Assembly (NCBI RefSeq): GCF_000789255.1
Contig: NZ_CP009552.1
Span: 1,736,001 to 1,800,000 of the forward strand
Reading direction: 5' to 3'
From: Geoglobus acetivorans
GTDB lineage: Archaea > Halobacteriota > Archaeoglobi > Archaeoglobales > Archaeoglobaceae
DNA: 64,000 nt
Shown here: one piece after another, positions 41,396 through 50,658 of the stretch
Position numbering within the stretch: the stretch's first letter is position 1
Layout: each line of letters starts with the position of its first letter
Program-made: the position numbers and the translations under genes
The notes under the pieces: model-generated
What the model was told of the DNA's origin: nothing
Databases searched by the model: none
What the model saw: the letters and a program-made list of their open reading frames with translations, nothing else

Positions 41396-42571
41396 ATGGA
41401 CAGGGAGCAGCTTGAAAATCTTATAAGGTTTGATTATGAGGTTGTGAATGCTGATGACACAATATCAAAAGTATTCCCACTTCTCGATAAGCTTGACCCC
41501 GACAAGGCCAGTGCGCTTGTCGTAAAGGAAGGTGATAAGATAATCGGCGTCATAAGAGAGAGGGATCTTATCAGGGGAAGCGCAATGACCAATCCACACG
41601 AAACAAAGGTTAAGAACTTTGTCATAAGAACAGGAATAGTTAATTTTTCTGATCTGAGTGTGGAGAGGGTTGTGAGGAGATTTATCGAAGATTCCACCCC
41701 ATTCGTGATAGTCCGGAAGGATGGAGATTATGGGGTGATATACATCCACGACTTTCTGATTTCCCTGAAAGATGAACTCTCCGGCGTGAAAGTGAGGGGT
41801 GTCATGAATCCGGATGTTGTTACAATTAATGCCCACGATTCTGCTGGAAAAGCACTTTCTCTGATGAGGACTCACGGCGTTGACAGGCTTATTGTGGTTG
41901 ACGACAGGCACAGGGTTGTGGGTGTTGTTACCGGCAAGGACATTGTCGACAGGATAATAGCTCCCAGAAAGAGAGCCAGAATGGGGGATGCAAAGGGAGA
42001 GAAGGATAAAACTCTGGCAATAATGGTCGAAAGCATCATGAGCTATCCGCCTGTGACGTGTTTCGAAAATGATAGTGTTGCTGAGGTCATTGAACAGATG
42101 ATTGAGCACAAGGTTTCGAGTGTCGTTGTTGTTGACGATGATCAGACACCCGAGGGAATCGTAACAAAGAAGGATCTGCTTGAGAAACTGTATTCTGAGG
42201 TTAAACCGAAAGGAGAATTGAGAATAGAACTGATTCTGAGAGGGATTGAGCCCGATGAGTTTGATATGACAGCTCTTCAGAAGGATATCGAGAAATTCAT
42301 GAGAAAGTTCGAGAACTTCATAAGCGATGCCGTGCTGTTTGTCTATATCAAGCAGCATAAGGAGAGGTTCAGAGGGTTGCCACTGATTCATGTCAGATTG
42401 AAGATGTCAAGTGACAGAGGCACGTTCTTTGCAACCGGTGAAGGATGGGGCATAGAATTCGCAATCCACGCAACACTGAAGAAACTCGAAAGGGAAATTC
42501 TCAAGGAAAAAGAACTTCTGATGGATTCAAAGATGGTCAGGAGGTTCTATGAGGAAGTATTTGAATTTTAA
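41396..42571 (+). CDS. CBS-domain protein with ribosome-hibernation-like C-terminal domain
   Basis: About 391 residues from ATG 41396 after GGGAGGTGATG. Four CBS repeats cover about 10-275 (DDTISKVFPLLD, VRGVMNPDVVTINAHDSAGKA, VVGVVTGKDIVD, VESIMSYPPVTCFENDS). The last 110 residues (IELILRGIEPDEFDM, HVRLKMSSDRGTFFATGEGWG, AIHATLKKLEREI) follow the strand-helix order and the charged LExxI ending of HPF/sigma-54 modulation proteins. A nucleotide-sensing CBS part fused to a ribosome-binding part would suit energy-dependent ribosome silencing. The HPF likeness is by eye. Confidence 0.7.
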   Translation: MDREQLENLIRFDYEVVNADDTISKVFPLLDKLDPDKASALVVKEGDKIIGVIRERDLIRGSAMTNPHETKVKNFVIRTGIVNFSDLSVERVVRRFIEDSTPFVIVRKDGDYGVIYIHDFLISLKDELSGVKVRGVMNPDVVTINAHDSAGKALSLMRTHGVDRLIVVDDRHRVVGVVTGKDIVDRIIAPRKRARMGDAKGEKDKTLAIMVESIMSYPPVTCFENDSVAEVIEQMIEHKVSSVVVVDDDQTPEGIVTKKDLLEKLYSEVKPKGELRIELILRGIEPDEFDMTALQKDIEKFMRKFENFISDAVLFVYIKQHKERFRGLPLIHVRLKMSSDRGTFFATGEGWGIEFAIHATLKKLEREILKEKELLMDSKMVRRFYEEVFEF

Positions 42572-42591
42572 TTCTTTTTGAGGTGAACTTT

Positions 42592-43776
42592 ATGGAATAC
42601 AGGATTGGTGAAGCTCTGGTCGGGACGGGAAATGAGGTGGCACACATAGACCTCATGATAGGGACGAAGGACAGCCCTGTTGGTGAGGCTTTTGCAAATG
42701 CTCTGTCTCAGCTCTCAGCCGGTCACACTCCGCTGCTTGCAGTATTGAGGCCCAACCTAATAACCAAGCCACCGGCCGTAATCATACCCAAGGTTACGGT
42801 AAAGGACATGTTTCAGGCAGAACTGATTTTCGGGCCAGCGCAAATGGCTGTTGCAAAGGCCATATCCGATGCGGTTGAGGAGGGAATAATTCCGAAAGAT
42901 ATGGTAGAGGATTATCTTGTCATTGTGAGCGTGTTCATCCATCCGAAGGCCAGGAACAAGGAGAAGGTGTTTTACTACAATTACAGCGCAACCAAGCTTG
43001 CAATAAAAAGGGCCATGTCCAGCTTCCCTGACGTGGACACCGTGCTTTATGAAAAGGACAGGAGCTTCCACCCCTTTGCGGGAAGGAAGCTTACAAAGCT
43101 CTGGGACCCACCATATCTCCAGATTGCAATCGACATCCCAGACCTGAACGAGGTGCAGAGGGTGCTCAGGTACATTCCGGACAGCGACCACATAATCTTC
43201 GAGGTTGGAACTCCGCTGGCCAAGAGACATGGAGCCGAGGTCATCCTCAAGCTGAGGGAAGAGAGACCTGATGCGTTCTTCGTCCTTGATCTCAAGACCC
43301 TTGACACCGGCAACCTCGAGGCGAGGATGGCTGTCGATGCCACAGCAAATGCTGTTGTAATCTCAGGCCTTGCCCCAATAAACACGATAAAGAAGGCGAT
43401 AAATGAAGCCCAGAAGCTCGGAATCTACTGTGTTGTGGACATGCTGAACGTGGAAGACCCCGTCAGCAGGCTTGACAGGATTGTGGAGGCAGGCGTGAAG
43501 CCGGATGTTGTTGAACTGCACAGGGCAATCGATTCAGAACATGAAGAACCACCATGGAAATTTGCTAAGCCCATAAAAGAGAGGCACAACGTGCTTGTTG
43601 CTGTCGCGGGTGGTATAAGGCCTGAGAATGTTGAAGCTGCCATAAGCGGTGGTGCTGACATACTTGTCGTGGGTAGAGCCATAACGAGAGCGAGAGATAT
43701 AGAGGGGGCAGCAAGGAGATTCCTTGCAAGCATGAAGCCCGATACTGACCAGTTCAGAGTCATGACTGACTTCTGA
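42592..43776 (+). CDS. fae-hps: Bifunctional formaldehyde-activating enzyme/3-hexulose-6-phosphate synthase
   Basis: About 394 residues from ATG 42592 after GAGGTG. Residues 1-165 are Fae (RIGEALVGTGNEVAHIDLMIG, with His18 catalytic), which condenses formaldehyde with tetrahydromethanopterin. Residues about 170-394 are Hps, a KDPGDC-type barrel (FFVLDLKTLDTGN, DVVELHRAID, VAGGIRPENVEAAISGGAD, VVGRAI). In archaea the fusion serves ribose-5-phosphate synthesis by the reverse RuMP route and traps the formaldehyde released. Phi is not in the window. tpiA follows 10 bases later. Confidence 0.95.
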   Translation: MEYRIGEALVGTGNEVAHIDLMIGTKDSPVGEAFANALSQLSAGHTPLLAVLRPNLITKPPAVIIPKVTVKDMFQAELIFGPAQMAVAKAISDAVEEGIIPKDMVEDYLVIVSVFIHPKARNKEKVFYYNYSATKLAIKRAMSSFPDVDTVLYEKDRSFHPFAGRKLTKLWDPPYLQIAIDIPDLNEVQRVLRYIPDSDHIIFEVGTPLAKRHGAEVILKLREERPDAFFVLDLKTLDTGNLEARMAVDATANAVVISGLAPINTIKKAINEAQKLGIYCVVDMLNVEDPVSRLDRIVEAGVKPDVVELHRAIDSEHEEPPWKFAKPIKERHNVLVAVAGGIRPENVEAAISGGADILVVGRAITRARDIEGAARRFLASMKPDTDQFRVMTDF

Positions 43777-43786
43777 GGGTCGGGCC

Positions 43787-44449
43787 ATGGCGACGATAAT
43801 CATCAACTTCAAGGCGTACAGAGAAGGGAGTGGTGAGAGGGCAGTAGCCCTCGCAAAAGCCGTCAGAGAGGTCGCAGAAAAGGTAGACTTTTACATGGCC
43901 ATCGCCCCGAACTTTCTTGACGTCTCGAGCATTCTCAGGAATGTGGAAATTGATGTGTTCGCTCAGCACGCAGATGCTGTTGGTTATGGAAGCAACACCG
44001 GAAGGATTCCTCCAGAAATGCTGAAGGAGATTGGCGTTAGAGGCAGTCTGATTAACCACAGTGAGAGAAGATTGAAACTTGCGGACATAGAATTTCTTGT
44101 TTCAAGATTCAGAGAGCTCGGGCTTACATCGGTTGTATGCACGAACAACGTGGCAACGACACAGGCTGCAGCAGCCCTTTCTCCAGATTATGTAGCAATT
44201 GAACCCCCTGAGCTGATAGGGAGTGGAATACCTGTAAGCAAAGCTGAGCCTGAGGTCGTTGAAAACTCTGTCAAAGCAGCAAAGAAAATGGACTCCGGGA
44301 TACGTGTACTTTGTGGTGCAGGAATAGCAACCTATGAGGATGTTGTGGCTGCTATGGACCTCGGAGCGGATGGGGTCCTTCTTGCAAGTGGCGTTGTTAA
44401 GGCAAAGGATCAGAAAAAGGCTTTGGAGGAGCTTGTAGGCCTGAGATGA
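43787..44449 (+). CDS. tpiA: Triosephosphate isomerase
   Basis: A 220-residue archaeal-length TIM. INFKAYREGSG supplies the Asn-x-Lys at the N-terminus. The catalytic His is in INHSERR (about 84-90) and the catalytic Glu in AIEPPELIGSG (about 137-147). LCGAGIATYEDV and GVLLASGVVKAK form the phosphate loop side. It interconverts DHAP and glyceraldehyde-3-phosphate in gluconeogenesis. Ten bases downstream of fae-hps. Confidence 0.95.
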   Translation: MATIIINFKAYREGSGERAVALAKAVREVAEKVDFYMAIAPNFLDVSSILRNVEIDVFAQHADAVGYGSNTGRIPPEMLKEIGVRGSLINHSERRLKLADIEFLVSRFRELGLTSVVCTNNVATTQAAAALSPDYVAIEPPELIGSGIPVSKAEPEVVENSVKAAKKMDSGIRVLCGAGIATYEDVVAAMDLGADGVLLASGVVKAKDQKKALEELVGLR

Positions 44450-44490
44450 AAATTCAGTAAACTTTATATTTTATCAAATTTACTTGATTT

Positions 44491-44649
44491 ATGGGATGTG
44501 TGGAATGCAAGTTTTACGAGTACGATGGCAGGTACTCATGCAGGTGGTTTGAGGCGAGGATCTCGAGGATTTTTCCAAGATGGGCTGATGATTTCAGGAA
44601 AGGAGAGCTGAGGTTCAAGAAGTGCGGCTATTTCAGGAGCAAAAAGTGA
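44491..44649 (+). CDS. 52-residue four-cysteine protein
   Basis: Leaderless ATG at 44491 with TATA-like TTTATATTTT at 44463-44472, about 27 bases before. Four cysteines at 3, 6, 17 and 44 (CVEC, YSCRWF, KKCGYF) could bind one metal ion. Eleven Arg or Lys in the C-terminal half suggest RNA or DNA contact. It is not a shadow of any other gene, and the promoter spacing supports it. No family is known to the reader. The following 236 bases hold no gene. Confidence 0.55.
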   Translation: MGCVECKFYEYDGRYSCRWFEARISRIFPRWADDFRKGELRFKKCGYFRSKK

Positions 44650-44885
44650 CTACAGGTTATTGTTTGTTAACTGTTTTTCCAGCCTACTCCCTTTTTTGGC
44701 TTTCAAACTATGAAACGTGTAAAAAACCGTAATGACTTTGGAGTTGGATAGCTTGAAGACCTCAAAAACTATTGTTAATTTCTCCGCCAAAAGGTTGATA
44801 TTCTTATTTTAGAGACCTATCGTGAAACTCAGTTCGTGAATGCACAGCAAAGTAGAATAACTTCTGACGCTAATGGGGGTAATGG

Positions 44886-45773
44886 ATGATGAAATATCAA
44901 AAACTCTGGGATAAGGATGAAGAGATGAGGTTCTTCGAAAAAGCTCTTGAGATTGCCACTCCAGAGCAGCTCTTTTACGTTACCGATGATGGCAGATATC
45001 TTGCATACTGGCCCAAGAACTATAAGGGTAGAAAAACAACACTTCAGAGCAGAAACACCTTTGTGGGCAGTTATACTGAGAAGTGGGTGACAGAACTTGT
45101 CAAACCAATTGCAGAAAAGTTTGATGCATATTCGGTGCATAAGATTGTCTGTGAGGAGATCGGGATTGGTGAGCGTTCTCCGGCAGACGTGGCCATTGTA
45201 AAGACCCCTGAGAGATATCAAAAGCCGGAAAACATCCTAATGCTTATCGAGGTCAAGATGTCTGTTGTCTGGAACTGGGAATATGACCCTGAAACCGGGG
45301 AGCTAAAATGCATTGGAGATTACAGAACTCACCAGGGCAATCCAGGACTTCTTAGGTCAGATACTATGCTTAAAGCAATTGGCAAAAGTATAAACATAAG
45401 GGTTTCAAGAAACATGGCCTCGAAAATACCCATCATCGTTATTGGCAATACACCGATAACAAAAACATACTATGAAAAGGTTGATCATCTTAAAACTGCC
45501 GGGATAGTTCAGGGATTCTATTCGGTCAACCCGGACCCATTGGATGGTGACAGCGATGAAAATATAAAAAACACTCCTGAAAGAGGATTTTTGAGGATAG
45601 ACGATTTTTCAGAACTGGAGGGAATGTTGTCGGAGTTAGTTGAGGATGAAAGGGAATTTTTCTCCTCAATGCTTCCAAAAGAGAAGCTTGGAAGAATCAT
45701 TGAAATTGCGAGCAGAGAGCCAACATACGTCAAAAAAGCTGAAAAATTCCTTGAGCTGCTGAGGGGTGTTTGA
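44886..45773 (+). CDS. Type II restriction endonuclease (putative)
   Basis: A 295-residue protein directly before a DNA methyltransferase. The nuclease core is Asp101 in ERSPADVAIV and Glu122-Val-Lys124 in LMLIEVKMSVVW, a PD-(D/E)XK arrangement. The N-terminal 90 residues and the C-terminal 120 are not recognised and may recognise DNA. The adjacent methyltransferase gives the context. Recognition sequence unknown. Confidence 0.75.
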   Translation: MMKYQKLWDKDEEMRFFEKALEIATPEQLFYVTDDGRYLAYWPKNYKGRKTTLQSRNTFVGSYTEKWVTELVKPIAEKFDAYSVHKIVCEEIGIGERSPADVAIVKTPERYQKPENILMLIEVKMSVVWNWEYDPETGELKCIGDYRTHQGNPGLLRSDTMLKAIGKSINIRVSRNMASKIPIIVIGNTPITKTYYEKVDHLKTAGIVQGFYSVNPDPLDGDSDENIKNTPERGFLRIDDFSELEGMLSELVEDEREFFSSMLPKEKLGRIIEIASREPTYVKKAEKFLELLRGV

Positions 45774-46695
45774 GGTGAGCAAAAAAAGAAGAAATGGAAC
45801 AAAAACCAGTAAATTTGGTGTGCCTGGAAGAATCAGCCATGACTCAACTGAGTTTTACTCCAGCAGACTCTATGATGAGTTTCCAAAAGAAAAGAAGGTT
45901 GAGTATGTCGAAAACAGAATCACTGAAAACCATCTTGATAGAATATTCTGCAAGTCCAGCGAATGCATGGAGGAGCTCCCGGACTGCAGTGTTCATCTCA
46001 TGGTGACCTCTCCCCCCTACAATGTTGGCAAGGAATATGACAGAGATATGACGTTTTCAGAATATCGGGAGTTCCTGAAACGCGTGTGGAAGGAGACGTA
46101 CAGAGTACTTGTTCCAGGGGGAAGAGTGTGCATAAATATTGCAAATCTCGGAAGAAAGCCTTACATCCCTCTTCATGCATTTATCATTCAGGACATGCTC
46201 GAAATAGGATTTTTGATGAGAGGCGAAATTATATGGAACAAGGACTCCAGTGCAAGTCCATCAACTGCCTGGGGAAGCTGGCTTTCTGCCAAAAACCCAA
46301 CGCTGAGGGACATTCATGAGTACATCCTGGTTTTCTCGAAAGATACCTTCAAAAGAGAGAACCCGGATAACAGAGAAAGTACAATAAAAAGGGAAGAGTT
46401 TCTTGAATTCACCAAAAGTGTATGGACGTTCCCGGCAGTTTCGGCCAGAAAAATAGGACATCCGGCACCGTTTCCGGTGGAGTTGCCGTACAGGTGCATT
46501 CAGCTTTACACGTTCAGGGGGGATGTCGTTCTTGATCCATTTATGGGGAGCGGGCAGACTGCAATTGCTGCCATAAAAACCGGGAGACATTATGTGGGAT
46601 ATGAGATAAGCGAAGAGTATGTTGAGCTTGCAAACAGGAGAATAAGGGAATTTATCTCAGAATTTAAGGCTCCGAAGCTTGCCGATTACTTTTGA
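45766..46695 (+). CDS. DNA (cytosine-N4 or adenine-N6) methyltransferase
   Basis: A 309-residue beta-class enzyme. The catalytic motif IV is TSPPY at 81-85, preceded by SVHLMV, and the SAM motif I comes later as LDPFMGSGQTAIAA (256-269), which is the beta order. SPPY is more usual in N4-cytosine enzymes than in N6-adenine ones. GTG 45766 overlaps the endonuclease gene by eight bases; GTG 45775 is also possible. It protects host DNA from the neighbouring endonuclease. Confidence 0.85.
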   Translation: MFEVSKKRRNGTKTSKFGVPGRISHDSTEFYSSRLYDEFPKEKKVEYVENRITENHLDRIFCKSSECMEELPDCSVHLMVTSPPYNVGKEYDRDMTFSEYREFLKRVWKETYRVLVPGGRVCINIANLGRKPYIPLHAFIIQDMLEIGFLMRGEIIWNKDSSASPSTAWGSWLSAKNPTLRDIHEYILVFSKDTFKRENPDNRESTIKREEFLEFTKSVWTFPAVSARKIGHPAPFPVELPYRCIQLYTFRGDVVLDPFMGSGQTAIAAIKTGRHYVGYEISEEYVELANRRIREFISEFKAPKLADYF

Positions 46696-46702
46696 CCGAA
46701 AC

Positions 46703-47470
46703 CTACTCCAGCACGAACCTCCTCATGTGTTCCGGCACAAAGCTTTCCGCATCTACTCCACAGGCTCTGCTGAACTGATAAACCATAACGTAGCCTGCAA
46801 GGTGGAAAGGAGCTTCTTTTATCTCAGCATCCCTTTCCATGCTCGCCAGGCAGGGGTAGGCACACTGATGCTGATGAATCTCCTTCCAGAATTCTCTCAG
46901 GTCTGATATCTCATATCCCTGCATTCTTCTGGCGACATAGTATGCATTACCGCATGGATCGCTTTTCACGACCTCCACCCTCTCGATGACATTGCCATTC
47001 ATCTCAACTCTGAATTCCGGTTTTCCGAAACCCAGATTTGTCAGAGGGGTATTTGATGAACAAAAAGGTTTTGGGGTGTAAAACTTAATTCCAGCTTCCT
47101 CGCACTTTCTTCTGACCTGTTCCCTTAAGCCAACTGAAAGCCATGCTGGGTGCTCCACCGGGATGATTATTGATCGCACATCTGCAATTCCGGGAAGCTC
47201 GGCAATTATATCCGGGTGAAGGTTTATTGCTACGAGGATTTCACATTCGACTTTGCCAACGATCTCTTCCGGTTTTTCTATATAAATTCCGTAAGATGCG
47301 GGTTCATCTAATTCCCTGACAAGAACGATCCTGTCTGAAAAGTCGTAGGCCTTGCAATGGTCGCATTCATCTATTCCGCAGGCTCCAAAGTGGGGACAGC
47401 TGTCAGGATAGGCAAGGTTTGAAACAAAGCGTTTTCCGAACTCTCCAGAGTAAAGGACTCCAATCTCCAT
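46703..47470 (-). CDS. DUF166 family protein
   Basis: A 255-residue protein of the archaeal DUF166 family, recognised by the opening IGVLYSGEFGKRFVSNL, DSCPHFGACGIDECDHCKAYDF with its closely spaced cysteines, LVAINLHPDIIAELP and PVEHPAWLSVGL. Some members have been described as thymidylate-synthase-like, but this assignment is weak. The Cys-rich N-terminal stretch and the Cys/His pairs at HQHQCAYPC suggest metal or cluster binding. Confidence 0.75.
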   Translation of the reverse strand: MEIGVLYSGEFGKRFVSNLAYPDSCPHFGACGIDECDHCKAYDFSDRIVLVRELDEPASYGIYIEKPEEIVGKVECEILVAINLHPDIIAELPGIADVRSIIIPVEHPAWLSVGLREQVRRKCEEAGIKFYTPKPFCSSNTPLTNLGFGKPEFRVEMNGNVIERVEVVKSDPCGNAYYVARRMQGYEISDLREFWKEIHQHQCAYPCLASMERDAEIKEAPFHLAGYVMVYQFSRACGVDAESFVPEHMRRFVLE

Positions 47471-47512
47471 GCCATCTCAACCTTTGCTCTCAGGTTTATC
47501 TGCCATTCGTTT

Positions 47513-48244
47513 TCAGTTGAGTTTGCATTTATCACGATGAATGGCAAACATCCCCCCATGTCCGGAGATTATGTAGTCTGCAGCGGACTCGATCTTCCTG
47601 ACACTCTCTATTGCCTCTTTCTCTGAGTAAAAGTCCTGATTGTGCCGCCACACCCTCCCAAGCAAATAGTAGCTTTCCGAAACCACTGCATCTCCAGCAA
47701 TCGCAATTTTGACATTGCCTATACCCACGATCTGACCCCCGAAGCCGGCTTTTTCTGTATATCTCAATCTTTCAGTCTCGAGAATCAGTGATGCGTGATC
47801 TATGGTGTGTCCTGGTGTGTACATAACCCAAACCCCGTCAGCGATATGCTTTCCATCCCTCACTCCGGTGAGATCCAGTCCATGTCTTTCGACAGCCAGT
47901 TTTGACGTTATAATCTCGCTGCTCTCGAACAGCCTGAAGTTTCCGTAGTGATCCCGGTGCCAGTGCGTTATGAACACGATGTCTATGTCTTCTGGCTTCA
48001 AACCAAAATTTTCGAGTGCAAGAGACAGCATTTTTTCATTTTTCCTGATATTGTCTTTACTTGGATTCCACTCGCAGTCAAATCCGGTATCTACGAGAAT
48101 TTTTGCATCGGATTCTATTAGTGTTACAGTCGAGCCCCCTCCAACGCCTGAAAGCTTTTTCAACGCCGGTGCTTTTTGCAGGTCTTCAAACGCCTCAACA
48201 ATCACCGTTCCCTGTTTTATTATCTTCACGGTTTTTACAGCCAT
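47513..48244 (-). CDS. MBL-fold metallohydrolase
   Basis: About 243 residues from ATG 48244 after GTGAGGG; an in-frame GTG at 48259 is less likely. The metal motif is THWHRDH (about 91-97), preceded by ILVDTGFDCEW. MYTPGHTIDHASLIL, IAGDAVV and SGHGG provide the remaining His and Asp ligands. The subfamily is unclear; residues match general hydrolases acting on thioesters or lactones. It lies ahead of DUF166 and transcribes with it. Confidence 0.85.
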   Translation of the reverse strand: MAVKTVKIIKQGTVIVEAFEDLQKAPALKKLSGVGGGSTVTLIESDAKILVDTGFDCEWNPSKDNIRKNEKMLSLALENFGLKPEDIDIVFITHWHRDHYGNFRLFESSEIITSKLAVERHGLDLTGVRDGKHIADGVWVMYTPGHTIDHASLILETERLRYTEKAGFGGQIVGIGNVKIAIAGDAVVSESYYLLGRVWRHNQDFYSEKEAIESVRKIESAADYIISGHGGMFAIHRDKCKLN

Positions 48245-48299
48245 ATATATCTCCCTCACCCGAAATACTTAAAAAACCACTTCACCGAACACGTGTTCG

Positions 48300-48452
48300 A
48301 TGAGGGCTGTGGAATTTGCTGCAGTAATTCTGGCAATGCTGGTGCCATTTGTGGCTATAAAGAGCCACGACCTTGCAGCGTACATCTACTGGACTGCCGT
48401 CGTTTCGGTGTATCTTGCGTACATATCCTACAGGAGGTGGGAGGTTGAATAG
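48300..48452 (+). CDS. Small two-span partner subunit of the symporter
   Basis: A 50-residue protein from ATG 48300. It has two hydrophobic segments (VEFAAVILAMLVPFVAI and IYWTAVVSVYLAYISY) with a polar KSHDL turn between. Its stop overlaps the start of the symporter by eight bases. Small partner proteins of about this size occur with SSS transporters in bacteria (YhdT with PanF), so a similar role is suggested. Confidence 0.6.
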   Translation: MRAVEFAAVILAMLVPFVAIKSHDLAAYIYWTAVVSVYLAYISYRRWEVE

Positions 48453-49785
48453 CTTCATAGCACTTGTGCTTTTTTACGCAGCTACCGGAACAGCCATCGC
48501 CGTTTATGCAAGGAAGCGCGGATTTAAAGACGATGCTGACTACTACATAGCCGGCAGGAATGTTGGTGGAATTATATCAGCATTAACGTATGCGGCAACG
48601 ACCTATTCGGCATTCATGATGGTTGGACTTGTCGGGCTGAGCTATGCGAGTGGTGTTGGAGCTTACGGTTTTGAGATGTTCTATCTCGTTGGCACCTTAA
48701 TGCTTCTTTCATATTATGCTCCAAAAATATGGAGGATGTCGAGGGAATACAATGCAGTGTCACCTGCGGAACTTGTTGGAAAGAGATTCGGTGAGAAAAC
48801 GGCCATGGCAATCGCCATAGTATCTCTAATCGCTCTCATCCCGTACACATCGTCTCAATTGATTGGTGTCTCCCTAATACTTGAAAAAATGGCCGGAATA
48901 AGCTTTTACACAGGTCTTGCCATCTCGGCGATATTGATTGCCCTCTGGGCATTCATAGGCGGCCTTAGAGGGGTGGCGTGGACCGACGCTCTTCAGGGGG
49001 TGATCATGCTCCTTGCGGCCTTCATGGCGATAGGTTATGTCTTTTCGCTCAATCCGGGATTTGCTGGAGAGGTGGCGGAGCTTGGCGACTTGATGCAGGT
49101 GCCGAACAAAATCTGGTCGCCCCAGCTCTTCATAAAGCTCACTGTTCCCTGGTTCTTCTTTGCCCTGACCAATCCACAGGTGTTTCAGAGGCTGTTCATA
49201 CCGAAAGACGAGAGAGCTTTGAAAAGGATGGTTGTTTATTTCGGCGTCTTTGGATTGATTTACACAATTGTTGTTACGCTGATAGGCCTCAATCTGAGGG
49301 TTATGGCTGTAAAAGGCATGTTTCCGCTAATAAAAGACAGAGATATGGTGATGCCTGCCCTGCTTTCAATAATGCCTGAGTGGATGGCGCTCATAATAGC
49401 GCTGAGCATCCTTGCGGCAGCGATAACCACCGCAAACTCAATAATTCTGAGCCTCTCGTCAATGGTTTCGAGAGACATGTTCAAAAATCAATTTGCGGGC
49501 AGAGCATCAATCGTTGTGCTTACGATAGCTGTTGCCCTTTTTGCATCCACAAGGCCGAGCTACATTGTTGAGCTATCCGTGATGTCCTCCTCTCTGCTGC
49601 TGTCCACTCTCCCCCTCGTGATTGCCCTTGTGCACACAGAGTACAGGAGGGGGATTGAGGCACTGGTTGCAGGGTTCATTGTTGCAGTGGCTGCCAGCAA
49701 AGCGGGGCTGTGGTATGGTGGAGTTTTGACTCTGGTAACTGGATTTGCTGTGTTAATTGCGGTGAATAAACTAAAAAGAATTTAA
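48445..49785 (+). CDS. Sodium:solute symporter (SSS family)
   Basis: A 446-residue, about 12-span transporter from TTG 48445, with GGAGGTGGGAGG before it; ATG 48373 in frame lies inside the small subunit gene. The family pattern is shown by DADYYIAGRNVGG near 30, GLRGVAWTDALQGVIML near 177, and PWFFFALTNPQVFQRLF near 238. Solutes range from pantothenate to organic acids and cannot be told. It converges with the nitrilase gene, the last bases overlapping. Confidence 0.9.
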   Translation: MNSFIALVLFYAATGTAIAVYARKRGFKDDADYYIAGRNVGGIISALTYAATTYSAFMMVGLVGLSYASGVGAYGFEMFYLVGTLMLLSYYAPKIWRMSREYNAVSPAELVGKRFGEKTAMAIAIVSLIALIPYTSSQLIGVSLILEKMAGISFYTGLAISAILIALWAFIGGLRGVAWTDALQGVIMLLAAFMAIGYVFSLNPGFAGEVAELGDLMQVPNKIWSPQLFIKLTVPWFFFALTNPQVFQRLFIPKDERALKRMVVYFGVFGLIYTIVVTLIGLNLRVMAVKGMFPLIKDRDMVMPALLSIMPEWMALIIALSILAAAITTANSIILSLSSMVSRDMFKNQFAGRASIVVLTIAVALFASTRPSYIVELSVMSSSLLLSTLPLVIALVHTEYRRGIEALVAGFIVAVAASKAGLWYGGVLTLVTGFAVLIAVNKLKRI

Positions 49786-50549
49786 ACAATTTTTTCAACT
49801 TTTTTTAAGTCGTTGAGGAATGGGTACTGTTTTCTGCAATTTTCAACATCTTCAAGGTCGATTTTTGCGAAAATAAGCTCCTGCAGTTCACCGGCTTCAT
49901 TCAGAACTCTCCCGTATGGATCAATTATTGCAGAATGCCCGTTGTAGTTCTTTTCGAAATCAACCGAGTTTGCTGCAAGCACGTACACCTGATTCTCTAT
50001 AGCCCTTGCTCTTATGAGCGTTTTCCAGTGTTCTATTCTGGCTGAAGGAAACTCTGCGGGAACTGCAATGATTTCTGCACCCATTTTTGCGAGTTTTCTC
50101 GCAAGCTCTGGAAACCTTATCTCGTAGCACACAAGAATCCCTATTTTCCCGAAAGGCGTTTCAAAAACCTTTAGTTCTTTTCCGGGGGTGAAGTGGTCTT
50201 TCTCGTGCGTGAGGGGAAACGGGAGGATTTTTCTGTACTTTCCTGTGATCTCTCCCCTGTGTATCAGGCAGACCGAATTATAGAGCTTTCCGTTTTCCCT
50301 CTCAACCACTCCTGCTATTATCAGGATATCTTTTTTTTCTGAGAGTTTGAGAACTGTATCCAGCTCTTCCTCGGCGGTTTTGACGCCTTCGTAATTTTCC
50401 GGGAACAGTCCGGTGTTTGAAGCCTCTGGCAGCACAATGATTCTGGCGTTCACCTGCACGGCCCTCTTTATAAGGCTCAGTCCCTTTGATTTATTCGTCC
50501 TGATGTCTCTGATGATTCTTTGCTGTCCACATGCAGCTGTCAGCTCCAT
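49782..50549 (-). CDS. Carbon-nitrogen hydrolase (nitrilase superfamily)
   Basis: A 255-residue amidase-type enzyme. The Glu-Lys-Cys triad is in VLPEASNTG (about 40-48), KYRKILPF (about 109) and ILVCYEIRFPELAR (about 143). It is cytosolic. The NSVDFEKNYNGHSAIIDPYG end is the usual nitrilase tail. Omega-amidase-like activity is a reasonable guess. The gene is convergent with the symporter. Confidence 0.88.
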   Translation of the reverse strand: MELTAACGQQRIIRDIRTNKSKGLSLIKRAVQVNARIIVLPEASNTGLFPENYEGVKTAEEELDTVLKLSEKKDILIIAGVVERENGKLYNSVCLIHRGEITGKYRKILPFPLTHEKDHFTPGKELKVFETPFGKIGILVCYEIRFPELARKLAKMGAEIIAVPAEFPSARIEHWKTLIRARAIENQVYVLAANSVDFEKNYNGHSAIIDPYGRVLNEAGELQELIFAKIDLEDVENCRKQYPFLNDLKKVEKIV

Positions 50550-50658
50550 GGCATCACCTTTAAATGGACTTTCAGATACCTGATTATAAATCCTTTGAAT
50601 TGCAGGGTGTTTAAGGTTCTGCTTCTAAAATTTAATAAATCCGGTACTAAAGACGTCG

